Positions 53,983 through 63,366 are shown, numbered from the stretch's first letter. The stretch is DNA of 64,000 nt from an uncultured Alistipes sp. (GCA_947367255.1 CANBCZ010000007.1:39529-103528); one strand, 5' to 3'. Translations and numbers: made by a program. The notes: generated by a model not told the origin, from the sequence alone.

Positions 53983-56946
53983 CTATTCGTATGCAGAAAG
54001 ACCTGAGATCTTTTGTCCTTCGGCCATACGCTTTAACAACGGTATCAAATCGGTCATTATCGCAGTCTCTTTCTTGGTGCGATCCTTCCAGCCCAGCTCC
54101 AATGGAGCTACAAGCTCGCTCAATTTCTCACCATCGAAAATCTTGCGATCCACGATAGTATGTACAAAACTTTGCAACGAAACAATGCTCAGCTTATGCG
54201 TTTCAGCAATAGCGATAAGTTCATTAGCGAATTTCTCCGACTTAAACACCTCATAACCCTCTTTTATCTCTTGCTCGGTCTTGCCATTGACACCATCGAG
54301 ACTATCAATATATGCTACAATATCGTCACGCTCATCAATAAGATTTGCGCTTGAACTTACCAAACTGATGAGTTGCTCCTTATTCATCTTCATTTTTGAA
54401 GGTGCACCCACATAGCGAGCAATAAGTTCCATAATGTAGTCGTAGTCAATCAATGCCGATGCGAATAGCACAAACTCAAAGTCGAGTTCCTCGACCTCGG
54501 GTGATACCTCCTCGTTGCGTTTATTCTCTCGCTTCTTTTTCAGCGTGCGGGCCACATCGAGATATGCACCACGGAATGCCAGCAAATCCTCCTCGGGCAT
54601 CAAAGCCTCGATGGCTGCAAGCTCCTCGGCGCTGATATCAGTATATTGATCCAACTGAGTCTTGAAGCGCTGCACCTCCTTAAAGCATTTAATGAACATT
54701 GCACGGGCGTTATCACCTTTAAGGTTGGCAACTTCATCTGCCGAGCACTCCAAGTCATTGACTGCCATAAAGTCCTGAAGAGTTTTTACAGACTCCTTAT
54801 ACTTGGTAATAATTGCAGGTGCAGGATCCACAAGCCATATCTGTCGAGCGGTATCAGCCTTCTCGCCCGAGAACAGTGCAATAGCTGCATCAACGGCATC
54901 TCGCTGACCTCTGAAGTCGAGAATGTTACCATAAGGCTTAGTATCATTCAATATTCGGTTGGTACGCGAGAATGCTTGAATTAGTCCGTGATGCTTCAGG
55001 TTCTTATCAACATACAGCGTGTTCAAGTACTTCGAATCAAAGCCTGTGAGCAACATATCCACCACAATTACGATGTCGAGTTTGTTCTTGTGCGGATAGT
55101 CTTGATTACTATATTTCTGGTTCTTGATACGCTGTTGAACATCCTGATAATATACATCAAACTCTGATACAGTATGATTCGTACCGAACTGTGTATTGTA
55201 ATTTTCTATAATGGTTGCGAGAGCCTTCTTTTTCTTGTCGGGTTCTACCTCATTATCTTTGCGCTCCTGCTCCAAATCCTCTTGAAGCTGCAAAATGTCC
55301 TTGTTACCCTCGGCGGGAGGTGTGAATACACAAGTTATATTTAGAGGCTCCTCTCCCTCGTTTTGTGCAAGGTATTCCTCTTGAATCTTCTGGAACAGAT
55401 GATAATAGTCGATGGCATCATTGATAGACGCTGTGGCAAACAGTGCGTTGAAACGACAACCGCCAGTCGCTGCTCGGTGTTTACCGATGATCGCCTCTGC
55501 GATGGCCTGCTTGCGAGCACTTTCGTCAATAGTTATATCGCTATCATCCAATTTGAAATAGTCCACATGGAATCTAAGGACATTGCGATCGTCAATAGCA
55601 TTGGTAATCGTATATGCGTGCAACTCCTTTTGGAAAACATCCTCAGTGGTTCTATATTGAGCCTGCTCTCCAGTTACCTGTGTGTATGTTGCGTTTTCCT
55701 CAAAAATAGGAGTGCCAGTAAATCCAAATAACTGTGCTTTTGGGAAGAACTCTTTAATTGCCTTGTGATTCTCTCCAAACTGAGAGCGGTGGCACTCATC
55801 AAATATAAACACAATGCGCTTGTCTCTTAGAGGCAACAAACGCTCTTGGTAATTGTTTCTATTCTGAGGATCCAAAGCTATGCCGAGTTTCTGAATTGTA
55901 GTGACAATGATCTTGTCGGCATAATCATCCGATAACATCCTTCTCACAAGATTCTCGGTGTTCGTATTTTCCTCCACGCAGCCATCTTGGAATCTATTAA
56001 ACTCCTCACGAGTTTGTTTGTCAAGGTCTTTTCTATCGACAACAAACATACATTTCTCAATACTTGGGTTATCTTTGAGAAGGGTTGATGTCTTAAAAGA
56101 AGTCAGAGTCTTGCCGCTACCCGTAGTGTGCCAAATATAACCATTGCCACGATTCTCGTTGATGCAATCCATAATAGCATTGACTGCATATATTTGATAT
56201 GGACGCATAATAAGCAACTTTTGCTCACTAGCAATCAATACCATATATTGACTTATCATCTTGCCGAGTTTGCATTTAGCCAAGAACACCTCTGAAAAAT
56301 CATCAAGATTAGAAATCTTATTATTCTTCTGGTCTGCCCACTGATATACAGGCAAAAATTGCTCGTCAGCATTGAAGTTGAAATGCTGATTGTTGTTGTT
56401 TGTGAAATAGAATGTCCTACTTTGGTTACTTACAACAAATAGCTGCATGAAACAAAGCAGAGAATTTGTATAGCCATTACCATTGTCGTTTTTGTAATCG
56501 ACAACCTGCTGCATAGCTCGACGAGGACTAACATCCAATGTTTTTAGCTCAATTTGAACAATGGGCAAACCATTTATCAAGATAATCACATCATAGCGCT
56601 GGAAACTATTGCGAGTATTCATGCGAAGTTGATTGATAACCTCGTATTCATTTTTGCACCACTCCTTGATATTAACCAAAGTATATTGAAGTGGTGTACC
56701 ATCCTCTCTGATAAATGTGTTACGCTCCCTCAAACGCTTTGATGAGGTATACACATCTGAGTCTGTTATTTCTTCAAGTAATCGACTAAACTCAGAATCG
56801 GTAAGATGAACTCTATTAAGTTGCTCAAACTTCATGCGAAAGTTATGCTCCAGCGTTTCTCTGTCGCAAATATCTGGACGATACGAATACTTCAAATCGC
56901 ATAGTCTCTTGATAAAGTTATCTTCTATTTGTTTTTCTCTTATCAT
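53983..56946 (-). CDS. hsdR: Type I restriction endonuclease subunit R
   Basis: 987 aa motor/nuclease subunit. N-terminal nuclease domain with D...E-x-K (YDVIILINGLPIVQIELKT, about residue 120). SF2 helicase motifs: HTTGSGKT (motif I, about residue 273), FDECHRSQFGE (motif II), FGFTGTPIF (motif III) and the C-terminal SRTNRIL (motif VI). Full length and intact. The methylase gene hsdM is absent before, between and after hsdR and hsdS, so the host would have to get methylation from elsewhere. Confidence 0.93.
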   Translation of the reverse strand: MIREKQIEDNFIKRLCDLKYSYRPDICDRETLEHNFRMKFEQLNRVHLTDSEFSRLLEEITDSDVYTSSKRLRERNTFIREDGTPLQYTLVNIKEWCKNEYEVINQLRMNTRNSFQRYDVIILINGLPIVQIELKTLDVSPRRAMQQVVDYKNDNGNGYTNSLLCFMQLFVVSNQSRTFYFTNNNNQHFNFNADEQFLPVYQWADQKNNKISNLDDFSEVFLAKCKLGKMISQYMVLIASEQKLLIMRPYQIYAVNAIMDCINENRGNGYIWHTTGSGKTLTSFKTSTLLKDNPSIEKCMFVVDRKDLDKQTREEFNRFQDGCVEENTNTENLVRRMLSDDYADKIIVTTIQKLGIALDPQNRNNYQERLLPLRDKRIVFIFDECHRSQFGENHKAIKEFFPKAQLFGFTGTPIFEENATYTQVTGEQAQYRTTEDVFQKELHAYTITNAIDDRNVLRFHVDYFKLDDSDITIDESARKQAIAEAIIGKHRAATGGCRFNALFATASINDAIDYYHLFQKIQEEYLAQNEGEEPLNITCVFTPPAEGNKDILQLQEDLEQERKDNEVEPDKKKKALATIIENYNTQFGTNHTVSEFDVYYQDVQQRIKNQKYSNQDYPHKNKLDIVIVVDMLLTGFDSKYLNTLYVDKNLKHHGLIQAFSRTNRILNDTKPYGNILDFRGQRDAVDAAIALFSGEKADTARQIWLVDPAPAIITKYKESVKTLQDFMAVNDLECSADEVANLKGDNARAMFIKCFKEVQRFKTQLDQYTDISAEELAAIEALMPEEDLLAFRGAYLDVARTLKKKRENKRNEEVSPEVEELDFEFVLFASALIDYDYIMELIARYVGAPSKMKMNKEQLISLVSSSANLIDERDDIVAYIDSLDGVNGKTEQEIKEGYEVFKSEKFANELIAIAETHKLSIVSLQSFVHTIVDRKIFDGEKLSELVAPLELGWKDRTKKETAIMTDLIPLLKRMAEGQKISGLSAYE

Positions 56947-56995
56947 ATCTCAACGCGAAGTTTGATAGCTTAGTTTTATTCTTTGTTTTGCAATG

Positions 56996-57003
56996 CAAAA
57001 GTA
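56996..57003 (-). promoter_or_regulatory. -7 box of the hsdR-hsdS operon
   Basis: TACTTTTG on the minus strand, 50 bases before hsdR. No clear -33 TTTG at 19-20 bases. Confidence 0.45.
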
Positions 57004-57176
57004 TGCATGCATTTTGACAACTTCTGACAATCGCTAAATTTTTCTTGCGGATACAAAACATCCAACATACAAAAATAATAAAAAATTTCCAGAGTAAGGG
57101 ATTCTGGTTAAAAAGTTTGTGAACAATCTTAAATATAAGGTGATATTACTAGTAAAGCAATATCATGTTGCAAAGA

Positions 57177-57202
57177 AAAAGGCGGACTAAATCCGCCTTT
57201 TC
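57177..57202 (-). terminator. Terminator of the HTH gene
   Basis: AAAAGGCGGA and TCCGCCTTTT form a perfect stem, followed on the minus strand by a T-rich tail. It isolates the HTH gene from hsdR. The rest of the gap 57004-57176 shows no ORF. Confidence 0.85.
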
Positions 57203-57232
57203 AATCATTGTCTGATTCACCAACACACCTTA

Positions 57233-57589
57233 CTAGCGTCGATTTCTATAACGCCAAGGGTCAGGAGTCATAAACTTCTCGAACTCCTCCATATTGGTGA
57301 TGCACTCGATATTTTGTTTCTTCTCGAGCCACTTCTTGATGGTCGGTCGATCGAAATACAATCTGTTGCCCTGACGGATAAACGGAATGTCGTGGCATCT
57401 AACCGTGCGATACACCGCCGATTTTGATTTACCAAGTAGTTTGCACAGATCTTCCACGCTCATCAACTCTCCTTCAAGTGGTAGGGGTTGATGTTTCTCG
57501 CGAACCGTCTTTTCAAGTGCTTCAATTCTCTCTACCAGATTCTGAATGAGCTCCGGCATCTGCTCAAATGATACAACTTTCGTTTCCAT
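57233..57589 (-). CDS. Excisionase-type helix-turn-helix protein
   Basis: 118 aa from the ATG at 57589. A coiled N-terminal part (MPELIQNLVERIEALEKTV) precedes a MerR/excisionase-like helix-turn-helix: LMSVEDLCKLLGKSKSAVYRTVRCHDIPFIRQGNRLYFDRPTIKKWL. This class is frequent on Bacteroidales integrative elements. An integrase is not next to it. It is divergent from the STAND gene and may bind the repeats in between. Confidence 0.82.
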   Translation of the reverse strand: METKVVSFEQMPELIQNLVERIEALEKTVREKHQPLPLEGELMSVEDLCKLLGKSKSAVYRTVRCHDIPFIRQGNRLYFDRPTIKKWLEKKQNIECITNMEEFEKFMTPDPWRYRNRR

Positions 57590-57746
57590 TTTGTTATTGT
57601 TTTTTAGTGAATTCATATTAAGTATAGAGGGGCATTTGTGATAAGGTTTGAGAATTAGTGATTTTTTTTGCAAAAAAAGATGCGAATGACTTCTTCTGCC
57701 TATAAACGACGCCTTCTGAATAGAAAGTAGAATTCTTTTAGCCTTG

Positions 57747-57849
57747 TGTCAGATGCGGCTCATTGCACCTCATTTCACCTCGTTGCAGACCATTGCAAAA
57801 TCAGAACTTTTTGGGAGAGGAAGGCTTTTGATATGAGCATCATCTGACA
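57747..57849. repeat. Four 10-bp tandem repeats inside an inverted repeat
   Basis: TGTCAGATG (57747-57755) and CATCTGACA (57841-57849) are exact inverted repeats. Between them lie four tandem units of exactly 10 bases: CTCATTGCAC, CTCATTTCAC, CTCGTTGCAG and ACCATTGCAA (57759-57798). One unit per helical turn suggests cooperative protein binding. The remaining gap (57590-57746 and 57850-57930) holds no ORF. Confidence 0.6.
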
Positions 57850-57931
57850 TCGAGGTCGAGAATGGTGCGTTCTCGTAAACACTAACGCCCACGAAAAATG
57901 TCGTTTGGGTGCATATATCCGTTAAAACACA

Positions 57932-57970
57932 AAAAATCCCGAAAGTAAGTGATAAACCTTCGGGATTTTT
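57932..57970. terminator. Hairpin just before the STAND promoter
   Basis: AAAAATCCCGAA (57932-57943) pairs with TTCGGGATTTTT (57959-57970). It sits directly against the -7 box, so it may insulate the STAND gene or be part of its control. Confidence 0.7.
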
Positions 57971-57972
57971 CG

Positions 57973-57980
57973 TATTTTTG
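57973..57980 (+). promoter_or_regulatory. -7 box of the STAND gene
   Basis: TATTTTTG, 35 bases before the start codon; the -33 position falls in the hairpin and has no TTTG. Confidence 0.45.
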
Positions 57981-58015
57981 TAAAAGCCAGATGAAATTAA
58001 CCAAAGAAATCAGCG

Positions 58016-61000
58016 ATGGATAGCATGAATGTGTATAGATTGGTAAGAGTGTTCGTAAGCAGCACCTTTAGAGACATGGACTTTGAACGGGATTATCTGA
58101 AAAATATTCTGATTCCCAAACTCAATAAAGAAATGCACAAGCATGACATCTTTGTGGAAATATGTGACCTCCGTACTGGTTTAACAAAAATGTTTACTTC
58201 CGAACAAGAACAGGACGAATATATCCTGCAATCATGCTTCAGTGCGATTAAAAGTACCTATCCATACTTTATAGCGCTGATTGGTGACAGATACGGATGG
58301 GTTCCTCCCAAGGAAAGCATCAACAACCTCAATCAAGTATTTCAGGATTTTGGAGTTAACTCTTCTTCCATTACGGACAAGAGCGTAACCGAATTGGAAA
58401 TTATTCTGGGCTGTCTCAACAAAGAAGGATCCAGCAAAAGCATTATCTGCTTCAGATCAGACAAGTCATACGAAAACATACCTGAAGATATTCTCAAGGA
58501 CTATGTGGAAGAAGATGAAGTATCCAAAAACCATTTGGCTGAACTCAAGGAAAAAATCAAGGCGAAGTTCAATGAATGGAACAAAAATGACTCCATAATA
58601 GACTATCAGCTGGAATGGCATGAGAACAAGTTCATACATCTTGAAGCATGGGGGGAAAAAGTATACGAAATTCTCAAGAATCAAATTCTTTCGGACATAG
58701 TTCCCAAGGAAGACGGCAGAAGTGTAACACAGCGTATCATGGACAATTTTGTTGCCAATAATCTCTACAAGTCATTCGACAACAATAATAGCTGGAACGA
58801 GAAGGCTACTCATGGTATCATAAGACAATATAATAAACTCGTCTTTTCAGGATGGGAGGGAGTAGGAAAAAGTACATTTTTGTCACAGCATTACTTCAGA
58901 GTAATCCATGACAACACCAATGTCATGCCGGTTTTCTATTCGCTGGATGCTCCAGGAGCCAACCGTTCCTTCAATGAGATGGTTGAATACTTGACCCAAC
59001 AAACCAACAAGTATGTATTGCAGTTGTATGATAACCATCCCGTCTATAACCCCGACAATCCGCTTGAAAGCTTATGGGAATCCGTCGATTGGGTGGCAAG
59101 AAAGGAATATCACATGCTTTTCATCATCGACTCTTACGACAAAATCTATAGACATTCCAATCCCTATCACCATTCACTTCGGTGGGTACCGGAAAATGCA
59201 GCGGCCATCATAGGTGTAGACATAGATTGGAAAAGGGAGTTCAGCGAAGATGTGATAGTTGTCCCACTATTGCCTCTTCTAAACGAAAATGCAGCGAAGG
59301 ATTACATCAAATCAATGGAATATAACGACTTGACCGACGACATCATAGATAAAATACTGGAACCCCTCTATAAAAAAGGAGAAGAGAAGGAAGATGACAT
59401 ATTCGCTTATTACCGAACTCCACTCTGGATCAGAATGGTGGTAGACTTGTTGGTAGACCTGAACCACAATGACTATGACATCATCCGTTCCGGAAATAGG
59501 GATTACACAACGGCGCTCAAAGAATATAGAGAAAAAATCATACCTACAAAAACTGTTTTCCTCGATGAGCTGTTCCTGGAAATTGTAGGGAAAAATCATT
59601 CCGTCATAGGCAATGAAGGTATTTTGCTCCTCATAGTACTTTCTTTATCGAAATACGGCATGAGAGAGGACACCCTACGCACTTATATGGGTATGGACGA
59701 TATTGAATTCACGAGAACATTATCCGTTACATTCAACAAATTCTCTAAATACATCTCCCACGCTCCCGAAACGAACAGATGGTTCTTCAAGTACAACATC
59801 TGTAGAAGAAGCCTGAAAGTAGGGTATGGAAAAATATTCAAGAATCTCTATACCGAAATCCTTCTGGTCATGCTGTATAACCTTAAGAAAGAAGGTAGAG
59901 TGGATGATGACATTTTCTACTTCTTACTTTGCAGCCAAAACACAGAGGATGCGGAAGCATTGCTGAATGATTGGGACGAAAAAATTATAGAGCCTGGTAC
60001 AAGAGATATAGCGGAAGAGTTTCAGAATAAGTACATGAAAGAAGAATGCTTTAATTGGTGTATGAAACTGCTCTCGCAAGGAGAGGGTATTACCCATCCA
60101 AAAATAGCATTCATCACCATGATATTCGAGAAAATCCAAGAGGCATCACAGATAAAGCCAGTCTTCAAGGAAATAAGGGGAATCACTAAAAAAATCGCAC
60201 AGGAATTTATCCCAGAAGATTATCCAAGTATTTATACGGTTATCGATTTCTTCAATCTGATGACAGACATATTGATTTGTGAGGATGACCACATGTTAGC
60301 TTCCCTTACCAACAATCTTGCTGTAGGGTATGCAAGAAGTGCTTCTGAGATACCAGAAATAGAAGAACTGCTACAGATAGCACTGAAACAACAAGCCCTG
60401 AATCAGAAGAATATAGGATACAGAATTGACACAGATGAATATGATGAAGAGGAATATTCTGATGAAGAGGAAATTTCTGAAACCATAGAACAAATGAGGG
60501 AAAACCAGGCGATCCAACAGGATAAACTGGCTCAGAATCCCACTCATAAAAACAAGCTGAATCTCATCATTGAAAATACGAAGCTGGCAATCAGCTTGTT
60601 TGAAGAAAATTTTCCGGAAGCATTCCAATATCATGAAGAAGCTTTGTCGCTCATAAGCGAAGTCCTTCAGAATTCATCAGAAGCAAACACCCTCCGCACA
60701 TGTTCGTCATGTCTGTTCAAATGGGCGGACAAATGCCTCAAAAACGACTACACGGAAATGGCAGCAGCTGCATTCGGTCTGTCACTTGAACTGGACGAAC
60801 AGCTGATCGCCGAAAATGAGACGAAAGAAAACCTCATCAATGGAATCACAGTACTCAACAGGCTGATCTGTTGCTGCATGCCCGAAAACGAGGAAGAAAT
60901 TAAAACCTATTCGCGCAAGGCTTTGTATCTGATATCAAGACTGGAATATGACGATTTCGACCTCTGCTGTTCTTTCTGGTTGAAGCAAGCCAAGCTATGC

Positions 61001-61285
61001 TTAGAAAAAGAAGCATATTATGAAGCCTTCTTCACCTATGACACCATGGGCGATGCACTGACGGAAAGAAACGACCCCGCTTATCTATTGGTGTTGGTTG
61101 AGGTACAAATCAAGATTGCGGAAATTGCCTTTATCGATGGAGGTAAAGATGCTGGAATGCACCGCATGAACTATGCCTTGGCACAAATAGAAAAAATGAA
61201 AAACTTCCCGTTGAATGATGAAGCAGCGGAGATAATGGAGCAATTATGGTATAGATGTCAGGAAATCATCCGTAAGTATTCTTAA
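58016..61285 (+). CDS. DUF4062-STAND(NACHT)-TPR protein
   Basis: 1089-aa predicted signal-transduction NTPase. Residues ~8-230: DUF4062, a TIR/Rossmann-like domain, with RVFVSSTFRDMDFERDYL and FIALIGDRYGWVPP; the same domain precedes NACHT in animal TEP1 and NPHP3. Residues ~265-560: NACHT-type STAND NTPase with Walker A GWEGVGKST (about 280-288) and Walker B LFIIDSYDK (about residue 371). The C terminus (~640-1089) is all-helical TPR-like, interrupted by an acidic run (about 805-822). By analogy with bacterial NACHT/Avs defence proteins, TPRs would sense a phage product, the NTPase would oligomerise and the DUF4062 domain would be the effector. Low-GC, single gene. Confidence 0.82.
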   Translation: MDSMNVYRLVRVFVSSTFRDMDFERDYLKNILIPKLNKEMHKHDIFVEICDLRTGLTKMFTSEQEQDEYILQSCFSAIKSTYPYFIALIGDRYGWVPPKESINNLNQVFQDFGVNSSSITDKSVTELEIILGCLNKEGSSKSIICFRSDKSYENIPEDILKDYVEEDEVSKNHLAELKEKIKAKFNEWNKNDSIIDYQLEWHENKFIHLEAWGEKVYEILKNQILSDIVPKEDGRSVTQRIMDNFVANNLYKSFDNNNSWNEKATHGIIRQYNKLVFSGWEGVGKSTFLSQHYFRVIHDNTNVMPVFYSLDAPGANRSFNEMVEYLTQQTNKYVLQLYDNHPVYNPDNPLESLWESVDWVARKEYHMLFIIDSYDKIYRHSNPYHHSLRWVPENAAAIIGVDIDWKREFSEDVIVVPLLPLLNENAAKDYIKSMEYNDLTDDIIDKILEPLYKKGEEKEDDIFAYYRTPLWIRMVVDLLVDLNHNDYDIIRSGNRDYTTALKEYREKIIPTKTVFLDELFLEIVGKNHSVIGNEGILLLIVLSLSKYGMREDTLRTYMGMDDIEFTRTLSVTFNKFSKYISHAPETNRWFFKYNICRRSLKVGYGKIFKNLYTEILLVMLYNLKKEGRVDDDIFYFLLCSQNTEDAEALLNDWDEKIIEPGTRDIAEEFQNKYMKEECFNWCMKLLSQGEGITHPKIAFITMIFEKIQEASQIKPVFKEIRGITKKIAQEFIPEDYPSIYTVIDFFNLMTDILICEDDHMLASLTNNLAVGYARSASEIPEIEELLQIALKQQALNQKNIGYRIDTDEYDEEEYSDEEEISETIEQMRENQAIQQDKLAQNPTHKNKLNLIIENTKLAISLFEENFPEAFQYHEEALSLISEVLQNSSEANTLRTCSSCLFKWADKCLKNDYTEMAAAAFGLSLELDEQLIAENETKENLINGITVLNRLICCCMPENEEEIKTYSRKALYLISRLEYDDFDLCCSFWLKQAKLCLEKEAYYEAFFTYDTMGDALTERNDPAYLLVLVEVQIKIAEIAFIDGGKDAGMHRMNYALAQIEKMKNFPLNDEAAEIMEQLWYRCQEIIRKYS

Positions 61286-61809
61286 ACACCCGGTAGTCTA
61301 CCTGGATTTAAATTCATTCAGTATACTAAGAGATCATTCCGTCGCTTCGCCCTGTCAGGATGACAATCTATTGATACAGTCTCAGGTCTTCATTCTTTAG
61401 TGTCAATTCATATCTTTTAAACAGAAATTATCGCCACAGGCAACAAATATGGTTGTACAATACAACCATATTGAGAACATTTTCATAACTTGACCAGCCT
61501 TATTTAACAAATATACCTCAATTGCGCAACAACAGCACTATTGAGGTATAACATTATTTTAGTTATCAATTACTTATTTACCTATGCAGAATGCTAAGGC
61601 TATTGATAATAAGGACTTTACAAAGTTGGGGCTCAAATACGGCCCAAATATTTGATAAACAGTGGTAAACGATGATAGCTGATGATAAATGCGACTTAAT
61701 AAACAAATGTACGGGTGAATTTGCCTATACGATTTGTATACACACATCAATCTAGATATATTTTGAACAGAAAAAGATGTTGAAATTCTTTTATTATTCA
61801 AAATATTAC
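61286..61809. other. Non-coding region with hairpins between STAND and abiE
   Basis: No convincing ORF in ~520 bases. Features: an imperfect palindrome AGATCATTCC...GGATGACAATCT (61331-61369) of the kind found as dispersed bacterial repeats; a perfect 12-bp stem with a three-base loop (61446-61457 with 61461-61472); and an 11-bp stem TATACCTCAAT with ATTGAGGTATA (61512-61522 and 61540-61550). Neither stem is followed by a T-run, so they may be operators or element ends rather than terminators. Confidence 0.55.
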
Positions 61810-61817
61810 TATATTTG
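61810..61817 (+). promoter_or_regulatory. -7 box immediately before abiEi
   Basis: TATATTTG ends only four bases before the ATG at 61822, so the transcript would be leaderless or nearly so. The -33 box is weak. Confidence 0.45.
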
Positions 61818-61821
61818 CAAT

Positions 61822-62448
61822 ATGAATAAGCTATTAAAGGAAATAGGTGCGACTCCCGTAACGACATCAATAATCGAGTCGTTGTATCCAGGATTGAAGT
61901 CGCCAAACAAGAAGGTGGCTTTGCTTGAAAAGCAAGGCTACATCATACGATTGAAGCGAGGGCTTTATGTGGTTAATCCCGAGCATTCGGGCAAGACGCT
62001 TTCGACCGAGTTGATTGCCAACCATCTCTACGCCCCTTCGTATATCTCGATGTCAACAGCATTGAGATATTATGGGTTAATTCCAGAGGCGGTCTATGTC
62101 AATCAGTCGATGACCGTAAAGCACTCTCGTAGTTTTGAGACACCATTGGGTAACTACGACTACAAGTATATCTCAAGAGAGGCATTTTCGGTTGGCGTTA
62201 GAAGTCTACATAAGGGCGATTATGCGTTCTTGATTGCCTCGCCCGAAAAGGCTTTGTGCGACTTGATTGCCAACTCCTCAAAGGTTAATCTCCGTTACCT
62301 GACTGATGTGGAGCACTATTTAGAGCAGGATATTCGTATGGATATGGAAGAGTTCTATAAGCTCGATGCAACCGTATTTGAAGATTATATCAAGGTCGGC
62401 AAAAAGGCAGACTCCATTGTCACACTATTAAAGTATTTGAAGCGATGA
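61822..62448 (+). CDS. abiEi: AbiEi-type antitoxin
   Basis: 208 aa type IV antitoxin and transcriptional regulator. N-terminal winged-helix part (SLYPGLKSPNKKVALLEKQGYIIRLKRGLYVV) followed by the AbiEi domain (ELIANHLYAPSYISMSTALRYYGLIPE and ASPEKALCDLI). I use the ATG at 61822 because the upstream extension is atypical and lies across the promoter. It overlaps the toxin gene by four bases (ATGA). Confidence 0.9.
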   Translation: MNKLLKEIGATPVTTSIIESLYPGLKSPNKKVALLEKQGYIIRLKRGLYVVNPEHSGKTLSTELIANHLYAPSYISMSTALRYYGLIPEAVYVNQSMTVKHSRSFETPLGNYDYKYISREAFSVGVRSLHKGDYAFLIASPEKALCDLIANSSKVNLRYLTDVEHYLEQDIRMDMEEFYKLDATVFEDYIKVGKKADSIVTLLKYLKR

Positions 62449-63272
62449 AAAACGAGATATTTGACAATATGTTGTCGCGCTATGAGTTGGCGACCGAACA
62501 GCAGAAGCGAAATGCCATCTTTGAGGTAAATCAGCAGATAATACTTGCAGGTCTCTATGCCGGCGGTTTCTTTGAGTCTGCGGCATTCTATGGCGGTACT
62601 TGTTTGAGAATCTTCCACGGTTTGCAACGATTCAGCGAGGATATGGATTTTTCGTTGCTGGCACCTGATGAGAACTTCGATTTCTCAAAGTACTTTCAGC
62701 CTATCGTAGATGCATTTGCATTGGTCGGTCGAGAGGTGGAGATTACAAAGAAGGATAAGAAGAGTTTTGGCAAGGTAGAGTCGGCATTTTTGAAAGACAA
62801 CACAGATGTTTACGATGTAACTTTCCAAACGGAGAAGTCTATAAAAATTAAGATAGAGGTTGATACTTGCCCTCCGCTAAACTTTACAACCGAGCAAAAG
62901 CTGCTGCTTCAACCTCACTCGTTTATGACTCGTTGCTTCACTCTGCCCGACTTGTTTGCCGGCAAGATGCACGCCTTGGTATATCGTGCGTGGAAGAACA
63001 GAGTTAAGGGTCGTGATTGGTATGACTTTGAGTGGTATGTGCGAAATGGCGTCGCCCTTGATTTTGCTCATTTGGCGGAGCGTTGCAAACAATTTAACGG
63101 CGAGGATATAACCCCTGTATCTTTCAAAGAGAAACTCATTGAGCGACTTTCGACTGCCGACATTAAGCAGGTAAAAGAGGATGTACTTCCATTTGTTCGC
63201 AACTCAAAAGAGCTCGACATCTGGTCGAATGACTATTTTGTACAGCTGGCTGAGATGGTAAAGATGGGATAA
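62445..63272 (+). CDS. abiEii: AbiEii-type nucleotidyltransferase toxin
   Basis: 275 aa. The nucleotidyltransferase core has the family motif AFYGGTCLRIFHGLQRFSEDMDFSL (GG-x-x-L-R and R-x-S-x-D-x-D-F), then KIEVDTCPP with a third acidic residue and KMHALVYRAWKNRVKGRDWYDFEWY. AbiEii homologues cause bacteriostasis and abort phage infection, in some cases by nucleotidyl transfer to tRNA. Translationally coupled to abiEi. Codon use is closer to the core genes than that of the STAND gene. Confidence 0.92.
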   Translation: MKNEIFDNMLSRYELATEQQKRNAIFEVNQQIILAGLYAGGFFESAAFYGGTCLRIFHGLQRFSEDMDFSLLAPDENFDFSKYFQPIVDAFALVGREVEITKKDKKSFGKVESAFLKDNTDVYDVTFQTEKSIKIKIEVDTCPPLNFTTEQKLLLQPHSFMTRCFTLPDLFAGKMHALVYRAWKNRVKGRDWYDFEWYVRNGVALDFAHLAERCKQFNGEDITPVSFKEKLIERLSTADIKQVKEDVLPFVRNSKELDIWSNDYFVQLAEMVKMG

Positions 63273-63334
63273 GTAGCATACAATAACTGCTTATCCAACT
63301 CATTAAGTAAAAGCATGTTGAGTGCGACGATAAA

Positions 63335-63366
63335 GACTACATCTAGAGAGTGTTTGTGATGTAGTC
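63335..63366. other. Inverted repeat after abiEii
   Basis: GACTACATC (63335-63343) and GATGTAGTC (63358-63366) form a perfect 9-bp stem with a 14-base loop and no T-run; possible operator or element end. Confidence 0.5.

Noticed and set aside
57747..57849. CRISPR array
   Set aside because: Repeats are only 10 bases, directly adjacent with no spacers, and no cas gene is present.
57747..57849. Replication origin (iteron) of a plasmid
   Set aside because: No replication initiator gene is nearby and the surroundings are chromosomal; operator or element control is more likely.
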